From assembly GCA_958427355.1 (NCBI GenBank), contig CAUACA010000003.1:88571-152570 (forward strand): a stretch of 64,000 bases of DNA. Direction: 5' to 3'. A program made the position numbers and the translations under genes. Below, in pieces: positions 51,434-59,700 of the stretch. The notes beneath the pieces are model-generated. The model saw nothing but the letters and a program-made list of their open reading frames with translations. It did no database searches and had not been told where the DNA came from. Source of the DNA: an uncultured Collinsella sp. (lineage in GTDB: Bacteria; Actinomycetota; Coriobacteriia; Coriobacteriales; Coriobacteriaceae). Numbering within the stretch: the first letter of the stretch is position 1; each line of letters begins with the position of its first letter.

Positions 51434-52672
51434 ATGGGTTGCAATCAAATCCTGGACCGTTATATCGAGCAGTTGATCGAAACCTCTACGCCGCAGGCGC
51501 CGGCTTGGAATATCGAAAAGATTCGCGCCGGCAAGGAGAACACCTGGAACTATATTGACGGCTGCATGATCAAGGCGCTCATCGAACTGTACGAGATCAC
51601 GGGTGAGCAGCGCTACCTGACTTTCGCCGATGACTACATCGATTTCTTTGTCCAGGACGACGGTACCATAAAGCATTACAACCCCGAGGAGTACAACCTC
51701 GATAACGTCAATGCGGGCAAGACCCTCTACAAGCTCTATGACCTGGTGGGCAAGCCCAAGTACCGTGCCGCCATGGACACCATCTACCGCCAGCTCGAGA
51801 CCCAGCCGCGCACCAAAGAGGGCGTGTTCTGGCACAAGGCCGTCTATCCCAACCAGATTTGGCTCGATGGCATGTACATGGCGCAGCCGTTCTACATGCA
51901 GTACGAGCTGAGCTTCCACAACCGTCGTGCCTGCTCGGACAGCTTCCATATGTTCCAGGTCGTGCATGACCTGATGCGCAACCCCCTCAACGGTCTGTAC
52001 TATCACGCTTACGACGCGAGCCGCAAACAGTTCTGGTGCGACCCGGTCACCGGCCTTTCGGCTAACTTCTGGCTGCGCGCCGAGGGCTGGTTTGCCATGG
52101 CGCTCATCGACACCTGGGAGCTTATGCCGCCTTCGATGTCGGCCGAGAAGGACGAGATCCGCAAGATGTTCCACGATCTGATCGACGCCATGCTGCCGTA
52201 TCAGGACGAGAAGACCGGCATGTGGCACCAGGTTATCAACCTGCCCAATATCGCCCCCAACTACCTGGAGGAGTCGGGCAGCGCCATCTTTGCCAACGCC
52301 ATCATGAAGGGCGTGCGTCTGGGCGTGCTGGGCGAGCGTTACTACCAGTACGGCCGTCGCGCCTTCGACGGCATCTGCGAGACCTGCCTGTCCGAGTATG
52401 ACGGGCAGCTGGCGCTCGACAACATCTGCCTGGTTGCGGGCTTGGGAAACACCGCGCACCGCGAGGGCACGTTTGATTACTACATGAGCGAGCCCGTGGT
52501 CAAAAATGATGCAAAGGGTGTGGCGCCGCTGGTGCTTGCCTATATCGAGACCATGCATCACGACAAGCTGGCCGGTAAGCGCGATCCGCTCGCCCCCTCG
52601 GGCGTGTGCTCCATCGAGGACCCGTTTGGCGGATACACCCCGGGCATCAACGCTCATAAGGGATGTGAATAA
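51434..52672 (+). CDS. Glycoside hydrolase family 105 (unsaturated galacturonyl/rhamnogalacturonyl hydrolase)
   Basis: 412 residues from the ATG at 51434 (AGAGGGG upstream). (alpha/alpha)6 barrel with YteR/YesR-like segments: NTWNYIDGCMIKALIELYE, FWHKAVYPNQIWLDGMYMA (catalytic Asp region), LRAEGWFAMALIDTW and EESGSAIFANAIMKG. Releases the unsaturated uronate left by pectin or rhamnogalacturonan lyases. No signal peptide. Own operator-controlled promoter. The freed sugar would feed the DhuI/DhuD-type pair encoded at 57170-58823. Confidence 0.92.
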   Translation: MGCNQILDRYIEQLIETSTPQAPAWNIEKIRAGKENTWNYIDGCMIKALIELYEITGEQRYLTFADDYIDFFVQDDGTIKHYNPEEYNLDNVNAGKTLYKLYDLVGKPKYRAAMDTIYRQLETQPRTKEGVFWHKAVYPNQIWLDGMYMAQPFYMQYELSFHNRRACSDSFHMFQVVHDLMRNPLNGLYYHAYDASRKQFWCDPVTGLSANFWLRAEGWFAMALIDTWELMPPSMSAEKDEIRKMFHDLIDAMLPYQDEKTGMWHQVINLPNIAPNYLEESGSAIFANAIMKGVRLGVLGERYYQYGRRAFDGICETCLSEYDGQLALDNICLVAGLGNTAHREGTFDYYMSEPVVKNDAKGVAPLVLAYIETMHHDKLAGKRDPLAPSGVCSIEDPFGGYTPGINAHKGCE

Positions 52673-52673
52673 C

Positions 52674-53579
52674 GTGGGGGCTATTACTCCGGGCGTACGT
52701 TTGCACGACCTTCCGCAGGGGACCGTCGAGGAACGCATTCGCATGGCGGGAGAGCTGGGCTTTTCGTGCATTCAACTGCCGAGCAAGGTGCTCTACGCAT
52801 CGATGGGGATCGATCGAGGCGGCCTGACCCACGAGCTTGCCGACCATTTGCGTGCGGTGCTCGACGAGGCGGGCGTTTCGGTCGCCGTGCTCGGCTGTTA
52901 TAAGAATCTGGCGACGCCCGATCGCCAACAGCTCATGGATAACTTTGCCGAGTACGAGGCATGCTTGAACTTTGCCCAGATGCTCGGCGGATGCCCGGTT
53001 GGCACCGAGACCGGTCGCCCCAATGCACAGAACCGCGTTGCTGACGACCGCATGACCGATGAGGCACTCGATGCGTTTGCAGACGGGCTTGCACACGTCT
53101 GCGATCGGGCCGAGGCCGTGGGTGGGCAAATTTTGATCGAGCCTGGTTGGAACGAAACGGTCAACACGCCGGATCGCTGCCGTGAGGTGCTAGAGCGCGT
53201 CTCGAGTCCGTCGCTCGGCGTGATCTATGACCCGGTATCACTGCTGCACCCCAGTGTTGTTGACGAAGCGCAGGAAATCACCGCGCGCATGCTCTACTTA
53301 TGCGGCAGTAAGATCCGCGCGCTGCACGCCAAGGATTTTGAGGTCGTTGATAACGAGGACGAAGCCGGTTGGTGCGACGGTACGGGTTCGCGCCTGGTGT
53401 GTCATGGCGTGGGCGAGACGGGACGATATGACTTTGAGCCCGTGGTGGCCTGGGCGGCTGCCGCCTGCCCTGGGATTCCCTGCGTGGTCGAGAACAGCGT
53501 GCCGGCGACGGCGGCTGACTGCCTGGCGACACTCGAGCACATGTCCGCTCGCTGCGGGGCTTCGCATCGCGAGTTATAG
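52674..53579 (+). CDS. Xylose isomerase-like TIM-barrel protein (sugar phosphate isomerase/epimerase)
   Basis: 301 residues from a GTG at 52674, one base after the GH105 stop, with AAGGGA ahead; the longer open frame upstream overlaps GH105. AP-endonuclease-2 fold: ERIRMAGELGFSCIQLPS, QILIEPGWNE, GVIYDPVSLLHP, KIRALHAKDFEV and CVVENSVPATAADCL, with Glu, Asp, His and Glu as likely metal ligands. The substrate is unknown; coupling to GH105 suggests a uronate or rhamnose-derived sugar. Confidence 0.82.
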   Translation: MGAITPGVRLHDLPQGTVEERIRMAGELGFSCIQLPSKVLYASMGIDRGGLTHELADHLRAVLDEAGVSVAVLGCYKNLATPDRQQLMDNFAEYEACLNFAQMLGGCPVGTETGRPNAQNRVADDRMTDEALDAFADGLAHVCDRAEAVGGQILIEPGWNETVNTPDRCREVLERVSSPSLGVIYDPVSLLHPSVVDEAQEITARMLYLCGSKIRALHAKDFEVVDNEDEAGWCDGTGSRLVCHGVGETGRYDFEPVVAWAAAACPGIPCVVENSVPATAADCLATLEHMSARCGASHREL

Positions 53580-53682
53580 CATTGGCTTTTGCCGTGTCGG
53601 CAGATTGAGATTACCTGTATGGGGGCGGCGGTGAAGGGTCTTTATCGTCGCCCCATTGGATTGCATTAAAAAGGGGAGTTGC

Positions 53683-54900
53683 GTGGCTATCCACATTGTC
53701 GAAGAGGCGAATCGTTGCCTGGGTTGTAAAAGGGCGTTCTGCCAGCTTAAGGGCTGCCCGGTTCAGACGCCTATTCCACAGGTCATTGACCTGTTCAAAC
53801 AGCGTCGTCTAGAAGAGGCGGGCGAGCTACTGTTCCAGAACAATCCCATGAGCGCGGTCTGCTCCATGGTTTGCAACCATTCGGGCCAGTGCGAGGGCGC
53901 GTGCATCCAGGGCCGCAAGGGCGCGCCGGTGCATTTCTCGAGCATCGAGAACTATATCTCCACGGCATATTTGGATCGTAAGGAGTGGAAGCCCGCACCG
54001 TCGTGCGGTAAACAGATTGCTGTGGTCGGTTCCGGTCCCGCCGGTATTACCGTGGCCATTAAGATGGCCCAGCTGGGCTGTGCCGTCACGGTATTTGAGC
54101 AGCGGCCCGAGATCGGCGGTGTGCTGGAGTACGGTATCCCCGAGTTCCGCCTGCCCCGTGCGCTCGTGCAAAAGTACCGTCACGTGATGTGCTCGCTCGG
54201 CGTGCGCGTGCGCCCCTCGACCACCATCGGCGGCGCGTTGCACATCGATGACCTGCTGCGCGACGGCTATGATGCGGTCTTTGTTGGTACCGGTACCTGG
54301 CGAGCTCGAAAGTTGGGTATTCCCGGCGAGTCGCGCGGCAACGTGCTGTTTGGCATCGATTACCTGGTCGATCCCGCGAGCGTGGCGATCGGGCAGAACG
54401 TGGCGGTCATCGGCGCCGGCAATGTGGCCATGGATGTTGCCCGTACGGCCCTGCGCTCGGGCGCTCGCAAGGTCACCGTGTATGCCCGATCGCGCCATAT
54501 CTCTGCCATCGATGACGAGGTAGAGCTGACCGAGCTCGATGGTGCCGAGATTGTGTGCGGCAAGGCGATCTGTGCCATCGACGATAACGGTCCGGTGTTC
54601 GAGACGGCTATCTTTGACGAGGACAACAATGTGGTGGGCTATGAGGAAGAGCTCGACCATGCGTCTGCCGACACGGTTGTGATTGCGGCTTCGCAGGTGC
54701 CCAAGGACAAGCTTGTGCTTACGACGGGTGGCTTGGAGACCGACCATCGTGGCCTGCTTTCGGTCGACGAGAACGGCATGACAACGGTGCCTGGCGTCTT
54801 TGCCGCCGGCGACGTGGTTAACGGCCCGCTCACGGTGGTTCATGCCGTGGCAGGCGCCAAGCTCGCCGTCGAAGGCATGACCAGCTACCTGGGCCTCTAA
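53683..54900 (+). CDS. FAD/NAD(P) oxidoreductase, glutamate synthase small-subunit (GltD) like
   Basis: 405 residues from a GTG at 53683 (AAGGGGAG upstream). N-terminal cysteine motif CLGCKRAFCQLKGCP and a second CSMVCNHSGQCEGAC for two [4Fe-4S] clusters; FAD site GSGPAGITVAIKMAQLG; NAD(P) site GAGNVAMDVARTALR; final VFAAGDVVNGPLTVVHAV. GltD-like electron-transfer modules serve many partners, and no glutamate synthase large subunit is here. Its place in a pectin cluster next to an Old Yellow Enzyme-type reductase suggests a shared reductive step (inference). Confidence 0.87.
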   Translation: MAIHIVEEANRCLGCKRAFCQLKGCPVQTPIPQVIDLFKQRRLEEAGELLFQNNPMSAVCSMVCNHSGQCEGACIQGRKGAPVHFSSIENYISTAYLDRKEWKPAPSCGKQIAVVGSGPAGITVAIKMAQLGCAVTVFEQRPEIGGVLEYGIPEFRLPRALVQKYRHVMCSLGVRVRPSTTIGGALHIDDLLRDGYDAVFVGTGTWRARKLGIPGESRGNVLFGIDYLVDPASVAIGQNVAVIGAGNVAMDVARTALRSGARKVTVYARSRHISAIDDEVELTELDGAEIVCGKAICAIDDNGPVFETAIFDEDNNVVGYEEELDHASADTVVIAASQVPKDKLVLTTGGLETDHRGLLSVDENGMTTVPGVFAAGDVVNGPLTVVHAVAGAKLAVEGMTSYLGL

Positions 54901-54915
54901 CACATTCCATCCATC

Positions 54916-54988
54916 AGTTGCGGTGAAATACGGACTGTTTTGGCTGTCAAAAGCCTTATCCACTCCGTATTCCACCGCAACTTTTTTG
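54916..54988 (+). terminator. Long terminator hairpin
   Basis: AGTTGCGGTG-A-AATACGGA (54916-54934) pairs with 54964-54982, followed by six T. The large loop contains a second stem GGCT...AGCC. Confidence 0.85.
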
Positions 54989-55100
54989 TGAGGGTCGGGA
55001 TTGAAGGTGGAGAGTGCGAGCGAGTGCGAATGCGGCGGTTGCTGATATGATAGGTGTGTTAGCAACTGCCGCCGAGCGGCTTAAACGAAAGGAACCCTGT

Positions 55101-57050
55101 ATGGAGTCTTCCGCCTATCCGATGCTCTTTAGCCCGATCAAGGTCGGTACGACCGAGGTCAAGAACCGCGTCTTTATGCCGCCGGTGTCCACGAACCTGG
55201 CCGATCATGGCTATGTGACCGACGACTTGGTCGATCATTACCGTGCCCGCGCCAAGGGCGGCGTTGGCCTTATCATCACCGAGGTCGTGACGGTCGAGCC
55301 TACCTATACCTATCTGCCGGGTGACATGTGCTGCTACGACGACACGTTTATCCCCGGCTGGGAAAAGCTCGCCGCAGCCGTCCACGAGTACGGCTGCAAG
55401 ATCATGCCGCAGCTCTTCCACCCCGCCTACATGGCCTTTAACATTCCGGGCACGCCGCGCCTGATCGCCCCGTCCTTTGTGGGCCCGTCCTACGCCCGCG
55501 AGGCGCCACGTCCTATCACGGTCGACGAGATCCACGAGCTCACGCATCAGTTTGGCGACGCTGCCGTGCGTATGCAGAAGGCCGGCGTCGATGGCGTCGA
55601 GGTCCATGCGGCGCACGCCCACGGTATGCTCGGCGGCTTTTTGACTCCGCTCTACAACAAGCGTACCGATGAGTACGGCGGCTCGCTCGACGCTCGTATG
55701 CGCTTCCTGCTCGAGGTCATCGCCGAGATTCGCGAGCGCTGCGGCAAGGACTTTATCATCGACGTCCGTATCTCGGGCGACGAGTACACCGATGGCGGCC
55801 TGACCCTCAACGACATGATCTACGTCTCACGTCGCCTGGAGAAGGCCGGCGTCGACATGATTCATGTGTCGGGCGGCACCACCATCAAGCGCGGCTCCGC
55901 GATTCCCGCCGCCGGTACGCAGCAGGCTTCGCATGCCGCCTGCTCGCGCGAGATCAAGAAGCACGTCAACATTCCCGTCGCCACCGTCGGACGTATCAAC
56001 GAGGCCTGGATCGCCGAGGAGCTGATCGAGGACGGCGCTGCCGACATCTGCATGATGGGCCGCGCCAATCTGTGCGATGCCGAGTTCTGCAACAAGGCCG
56101 CTGCCGGCAACGCCGACGACATCCGCCCCTGCATTGGCTGCCTGCGCTGTCTGAACGGCATTATGTTTGGCAAGCGCATCTCCTGCACCGTCAACCCCGA
56201 TGTTGAGCGCGACGAGGCCGGTTACGAGCCTGCCGCCGAGGTCAAGAACGTACTGGTTGTGGGCGCTGGTCCTGCGGGCATGGAGGCAGCCTACATTGCC
56301 GCCAAGCGCGGCCACAATGTGGTGCTCGTGGATAAGCAGGATGAGCCGGGCGGCGAGATGCGTATCGCGGCCGTTCCGCCGGCAAAGCAGGAACTCACCC
56401 GCGTGATCAAGTATCAGTACCGTCGCCTTGCCGAGGCCGGCGTGAAGTGCGTATTTGGTGCCGAGCTTTCGGCCGAGGACATTCAGCGTGACTACGCGGG
56501 TTACGAGGTCGTCCTGGCCTATGGCGCCGAGCCCATCGCTCCGGCCTTCATGCAGGGCTTTAAGCAGGTTATGACGGCCGACGACCTGCTGGGTGGCAAG
56601 GCTTTCCCGGGCAAGAAGATCGTCATCGTGGGCGGCGGCACCGTTGGCTGCGAGACGGCAGATTACCTGGCCCCGTTGGTTAACGACCTGTCGCCGGCCA
56701 ATCGCGATGTCACCGTTATCGAGATGACCAAGACGCTCGCCGCCAACGAGGGCGGTGCCGGCCGCGCGGTGCTCATCACGCGCATGCTCTCCAAGGGCGT
56801 TCACGTGCTGACCGAGGCCAAGGTGACCGAGATTACCGAGGACGCCATCAGCTACGAGAAGGATGGTGAGGTCCACACCATAGCCGATGCCGATACGCTG
56901 GTGCTCGCCATGGGCTATCGTCCCAATACCAAGTTGGCCGATGACCTTGCCGCTGCCGGCGTTACCACCCACGTGCTGGGCGACGCCAACAAGTGCGGCA
57001 ACATCCGCGACGCCATTGGCGATGGCTACAAGGTCGCCTGCGAGCTCTAG
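55101..57050 (+). CDS. NADH:flavin oxidoreductase / 2,4-dienoyl-CoA reductase family
   Basis: 649 residues from the ATG at 55101 (GAAAGGA upstream). Three-domain FadH-like enzyme. FMN TIM barrel (about 1-330) with KNRVFMPPVSTNLADHG and DGVEVHAAHAHGMLGGF; [4Fe-4S] motif CIGCLRCLNG...CTVNP near residue 345; then FAD (VVGAGPAGMEAAYIAAKRG) and NAD(P) (IVGGGTVGCETADYL) domains. It reduces an activated double bond; the substrate is unknown. An unsaturated sugar acid is one speculative option given the surroundings. Confidence 0.88.
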   Translation: MESSAYPMLFSPIKVGTTEVKNRVFMPPVSTNLADHGYVTDDLVDHYRARAKGGVGLIITEVVTVEPTYTYLPGDMCCYDDTFIPGWEKLAAAVHEYGCKIMPQLFHPAYMAFNIPGTPRLIAPSFVGPSYAREAPRPITVDEIHELTHQFGDAAVRMQKAGVDGVEVHAAHAHGMLGGFLTPLYNKRTDEYGGSLDARMRFLLEVIAEIRERCGKDFIIDVRISGDEYTDGGLTLNDMIYVSRRLEKAGVDMIHVSGGTTIKRGSAIPAAGTQQASHAACSREIKKHVNIPVATVGRINEAWIAEELIEDGAADICMMGRANLCDAEFCNKAAAGNADDIRPCIGCLRCLNGIMFGKRISCTVNPDVERDEAGYEPAAEVKNVLVVGAGPAGMEAAYIAAKRGHNVVLVDKQDEPGGEMRIAAVPPAKQELTRVIKYQYRRLAEAGVKCVFGAELSAEDIQRDYAGYEVVLAYGAEPIAPAFMQGFKQVMTADDLLGGKAFPGKKIVIVGGGTVGCETADYLAPLVNDLSPANRDVTVIEMTKTLAANEGGAGRAVLITRMLSKGVHVLTEAKVTEITEDAISYEKDGEVHTIADADTLVLAMGYRPNTKLADDLAAAGVTTHVLGDANKCGNIRDAIGDGYKVACEL

Positions 57051-57106
57051 TCAACCCTTTGTGCGTGGGGGACCTGTCCTCGCGGCGCCAGTCGACAGAT
57101 AGCAAA

Positions 57107-57144
57107 AAGCGGCGGTCGTCCCGTGCGTGGGACGACCGCCGCTT
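57107..57144. terminator. Bidirectional terminator between convergent genes
   Basis: AAGCGGCGGTCGTCCC (57107-57122), 6-base loop, perfect complement (57129-57144). A 5-A run lies on the left (U-tract for the minus strand). Confidence 0.8.
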
Positions 57145-57169
57145 GCGTTAGCTGCAATGAGCCGTGCGA

Positions 57170-57811
57170 TTAGAGGCTCAGGATCTCCTTGACCTTGGCG
57201 ATGATGGCCTCGTCGGTTGCGTTGGCAAAGAAGTACTCCTGGAAGTGTTCGCCGGCAAGTGCGCCCTTCACCAGGTCCTGATCGATCTCGCCCAGAACGT
57301 CGACGAGCGGACGCATAGTCACAGCGCGGACGCCGTCGAGGATCTTCTTGTTGCGCTGCTCGGGCTCAACACGCTCGGCAGGATAGCCGTTGCCCGAACC
57401 AAAGCCAAAGAGCTTCTCAAAGGTGTACTCGAGGTTGAGCTCCTGGCCCCAGCCGTTCTTGAGGGCGAAGGGCATGGCGACAGCGTTACCGTCGTTGACC
57501 TGGGCAAAGGTGTAGGCATCGAGCGGGTCGGCAACATGGCCGCACAGCACGCCGGGGAAGGAGTTGCAGGCGAGCATGGCGCCCTCGCCGGTGCCACAGC
57601 CGGTCACGACGTAGTCGGCAGCGCCGGAGTTGAGCAGCACGGCGGCCAGGATGCCGTTCTGCACATAGGTGAGGGGCTTGGAGTCGGCGTCGGCATACAT
57701 GCCATAGTTAAAGACGGTGTGGCCCATGGGCTCGACAACCTTCTTAAGGGCAGCCTCGATCATAGGGTTCTTGGAGTTTTGAGAGTTTTCGTTGATCAGA
57801 GCGATTTTCAT
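57170..57811 (-). CDS. dhuI: RpiB/LacAB-family isomerase, probable DhuI (unsaturated uronate isomerase)
   Basis: 213 residues. N-terminus MKIALINENSQNSKNPMI, YVQNGILAAVLLNSGAADYVVTGCGTGEGAML, and NPxPGV-type SFPGVLCGHVADPLDAY resemble the streptococcal DhuI isomerase of 4-deoxy-5-keto-hexuronate rather than ribose-5-phosphate isomerase B. DhuI with DhuD replaces KduI/KduD in streptococci. The next gene upstream is an SDR reductase and a GH105 supplies the substrate, which fits. GGAAGG precedes the ATG. The gene symbol is by similarity recalled from the family, not tested. Confidence 0.8.
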   Translation of the reverse strand: MKIALINENSQNSKNPMIEAALKKVVEPMGHTVFNYGMYADADSKPLTYVQNGILAAVLLNSGAADYVVTGCGTGEGAMLACNSFPGVLCGHVADPLDAYTFAQVNDGNAVAMPFALKNGWGQELNLEYTFEKLFGFGSGNGYPAERVEPEQRNKKILDGVRAVTMRPLVDVLGEIDQDLVKGALAGEHFQEYFFANATDEAIIAKVKEILSL

Positions 57812-57890
57812 GATAGGTAACCTTCCGCTATTTTCTGAATTAATTGTTCGTTATGTTGAGCGGCATTTCCAACAGAGAGGCCGCTCTGCG

Positions 57891-58000
57891 GGCGGCGGAC
57901 AATAAGGTCTGTTGCGAGTTCCGCACGAGCCGAAGAGCACTTAATGTGCTCTTCGTGCGAGTCAGGACTGCTCGAGCAGCAGACCTTATCGTCCGCCGCC
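57891..58000 (-). other. Very long structured hairpin, related internal-loop element (copy e, between dhuD and dhuI)
   Basis: A 21-bp outer stem (57891-57911 with 57980-58000, one mismatch) and inner stem GAAGAGCAC (57932-57940) with 57946-57954. Read on the minus strand, the internal loop contains GTCC-TGA-CTCGCAC on the 5' side and CGTGCGGAA on the 3' side, matching the loops at 18841-18967 and 21273-21395 with a short insertion. It is in sense orientation after dhuD. Confidence 0.65.
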
Positions 58001-58013
58001 TCGCCCAGACGTC

Positions 58014-58823
58014 TTACTGCGGCTGCTTGCCGATATAGGCGAGAATGCCGCCGTCGACATAGAGGATGTGGCCGTTGACGAAGTTCGACGCGTCAGAAGC
58101 CAAGAACACGGCGGGGCCCTTCAGGTCCTCGGGCGTGCCCCAACGGGCGGCCGGCGTCTTGGCAATGATGAACTGGTCAAACGGGTGGCGGCTGCCGTCG
58201 GGCTGCGTCTCGCGCAGCGGTGCGGTTTGCGGCGTGGCGATGTAGCCGGGCCCAATGCCGTTGCACTGGATATTGGCCTCGCCAAACTCCGAGCAGATGT
58301 TCTTGGTGAGCATCTTGAGTCCGCCCTTGGCGGCGGCATAGCCGGCGATGGTCTCGCGACCCAGCTCGCTCATCATCGAGCAGATGTTGATGATCTTGCC
58401 GTGGCCCTTGGCGATCATGCCGGGCAGGCAGGCCTTGGACACGATAAACGGTGCGTTGAGGTCAATATCGACGACGTGGCGGAAGTCCTCGGCGCTCATG
58501 TCGAGCATCGGGGTGCGCTGGATGACGCCGGCGTTGTTGACCAAGATATCGGGCGTGGTGCCAAAGTCGGCCTCAATCTTGGCGATGAGATCGGCGACGA
58601 CGGCCTCGTCGGTGACATCGGCAATATAGCCGTGAGCGTCAAAGCCCAGCTCGCGGTAGTGCTTCTCGGCCTCGGCTACCTTGTCGGCGTGACGTGCGTT
58701 AAAGGCGATCTTGGCGCCAGCCTCTCCGAGCGCCTCGGCGATAGCCATGCCAATGCCATAGGTGGCGCCGGTTACGAGTGCGACCTTGCCATCCAGGCGG
58801 AAGCTGTTCATAAGATCAGACAT
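58014..58823 (-). CDS. dhuD: SDR-family reductase, KduD/DhuD type (2-keto-3-deoxygluconate dehydrogenase)
   Basis: 269 residues from the ATG at 58823 (GAAAGGAT upstream). NAD(P) motif VALVTGATYGIGMAIAEALG, NNAG (VNNAGVIQ), catalytic Tyr-Lys in GYAAAKGGLKML and C-terminal FVNGHILYVDGG. The KduD/gluconate 5-dehydrogenase branch reduces 2,5-diketo-3-deoxygluconate to KDG. It precedes the DhuI-type gene on the same strand and has two TGAACGTTCA-type operators upstream. Confidence 0.85.
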   Translation of the reverse strand: MSDLMNSFRLDGKVALVTGATYGIGMAIAEALGEAGAKIAFNARHADKVAEAEKHYRELGFDAHGYIADVTDEAVVADLIAKIEADFGTTPDILVNNAGVIQRTPMLDMSAEDFRHVVDIDLNAPFIVSKACLPGMIAKGHGKIINICSMMSELGRETIAGYAAAKGGLKMLTKNICSEFGEANIQCNGIGPGYIATPQTAPLRETQPDGSRHPFDQFIIAKTPAARWGTPEDLKGPAVFLASDASNFVNGHILYVDGGILAYIGKQPQ

Positions 58824-58840
58824 AGCGATCCTTTCAAAAG

Positions 58841-58850
58841 AAACGTTCAT
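58841..58850. promoter_or_regulatory. Operator near the dhuD start
   Basis: AAACGTTCAT (minus strand ATGAACGTTT), a variant of TGAACGTTCA, 18 bases before the start codon. Confidence 0.55.
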
Positions 58851-58929
58851 CTATATTTATCTTACTTTTAGTACAAGCTCAGTATAGGAGAGGCGGCGCA
58901 ACAGGCACCCCTTATTTCCTAAAATCAGG

Positions 58930-58939
58930 TGAACGTTCA
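58930..58939. promoter_or_regulatory. Upstream TGAACGTTCA operator of dhuD
   Basis: Exact TGAACGTTCA, 89 bases from the other site; further up, TGAACGG at 58951-58957 may be a degenerate half of the 28-bp box. A possible minus-strand -10 TATACT lies at 58881-58886. Confidence 0.65.
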
Positions 58940-58983
58940 CTTTTAAAAGGTGAACGGCAGAAAAGCCCCTGCCGTGCGGACCT

Positions 58984-59676
58984 CTACTCGCTTTTTGCCT
59001 GCGCGCCCTCTGCAATCATGTTGCGGTTGTACACCAGATGCAAATACATCGCATCATGCGCTGCGGTGGGGTTGCGCGCGGCGATGGCGTCGGCCACGCC
59101 ACGGTGGGTGCGGATGGTCTCCTCAACCAGCTTTTTGCCGGTCACGTCAATAAACAGGGGAACCGACGCCTTGAGCACGCCCATCAGGCGGGGAACGACG
59201 AGGTTTCCGGAGCTCTCGGCAATGGCATTGTGGAACGCGGTGTCGGCGGCGGAGTAATCCTCACCGGCCTCGGCCAGGCGCTCGGATTCGTCGCAGAGCT
59301 CTTTGATACAGACGACCTGGTCGTTGGTTGCGTGCTCGGCTGCCATGCGTGCAATCTGCGGCTCGATCATAAAGCGCACCTCGAGTAGGTCGCGCGCCAG
59401 ACGCTGCTTGTCATCGATAAAGGTAAAGCCCAGCGGGTCGTCGGCAACGCCGGGGTTTGAGGCCACATAGGTGCCCGAGCCCTGCTTAATGCGCACGATG
59501 TTGCGCGACTGCAGCAGCTTCATGGCTTCGCGTACGGTGCTCCTGCCGGCGCCCAGGCGCTCGACGAGCACGGCCTCCTTGGGCAGGCGATCGCCTTGCT
59601 CAAGATGCTCATCCAAGATCAATTGAATGATTTTCTCGGAAATCTGCTCGGGGAGTCCCGAATCGGCTCGTGCCAC
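58984..59676 (-). CDS. GntR-family regulator with FCD domain
   Basis: 230 residues from a GTG (GAGGTGAA upstream). Winged helix: LEQGDRLPKEAVLVERLGAGRSTVREAMKLLQSRNIV. The C-terminal FCD domain has the Asp/His metal-ligand pattern (DTAFHNAIAE, HRGVADAI). Divergent from gntP across a region with four CATCAGA motifs. Likely represses gntP and perhaps the following dehydratase gene until a sugar acid binds (inference). Confidence 0.9.
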   Translation of the reverse strand: MARADSGLPEQISEKIIQLILDEHLEQGDRLPKEAVLVERLGAGRSTVREAMKLLQSRNIVRIKQGSGTYVASNPGVADDPLGFTFIDDKQRLARDLLEVRFMIEPQIARMAAEHATNDQVVCIKELCDESERLAEAGEDYSAADTAFHNAIAESSGNLVVPRLMGVLKASVPLFIDVTGKKLVEETIRTHRGVADAIAARNPTAAHDAMYLHLVYNRNMIAEGAQAKSE

Positions 59677-59700
59677 GCTTCACCTCATATCAAAAGAATT

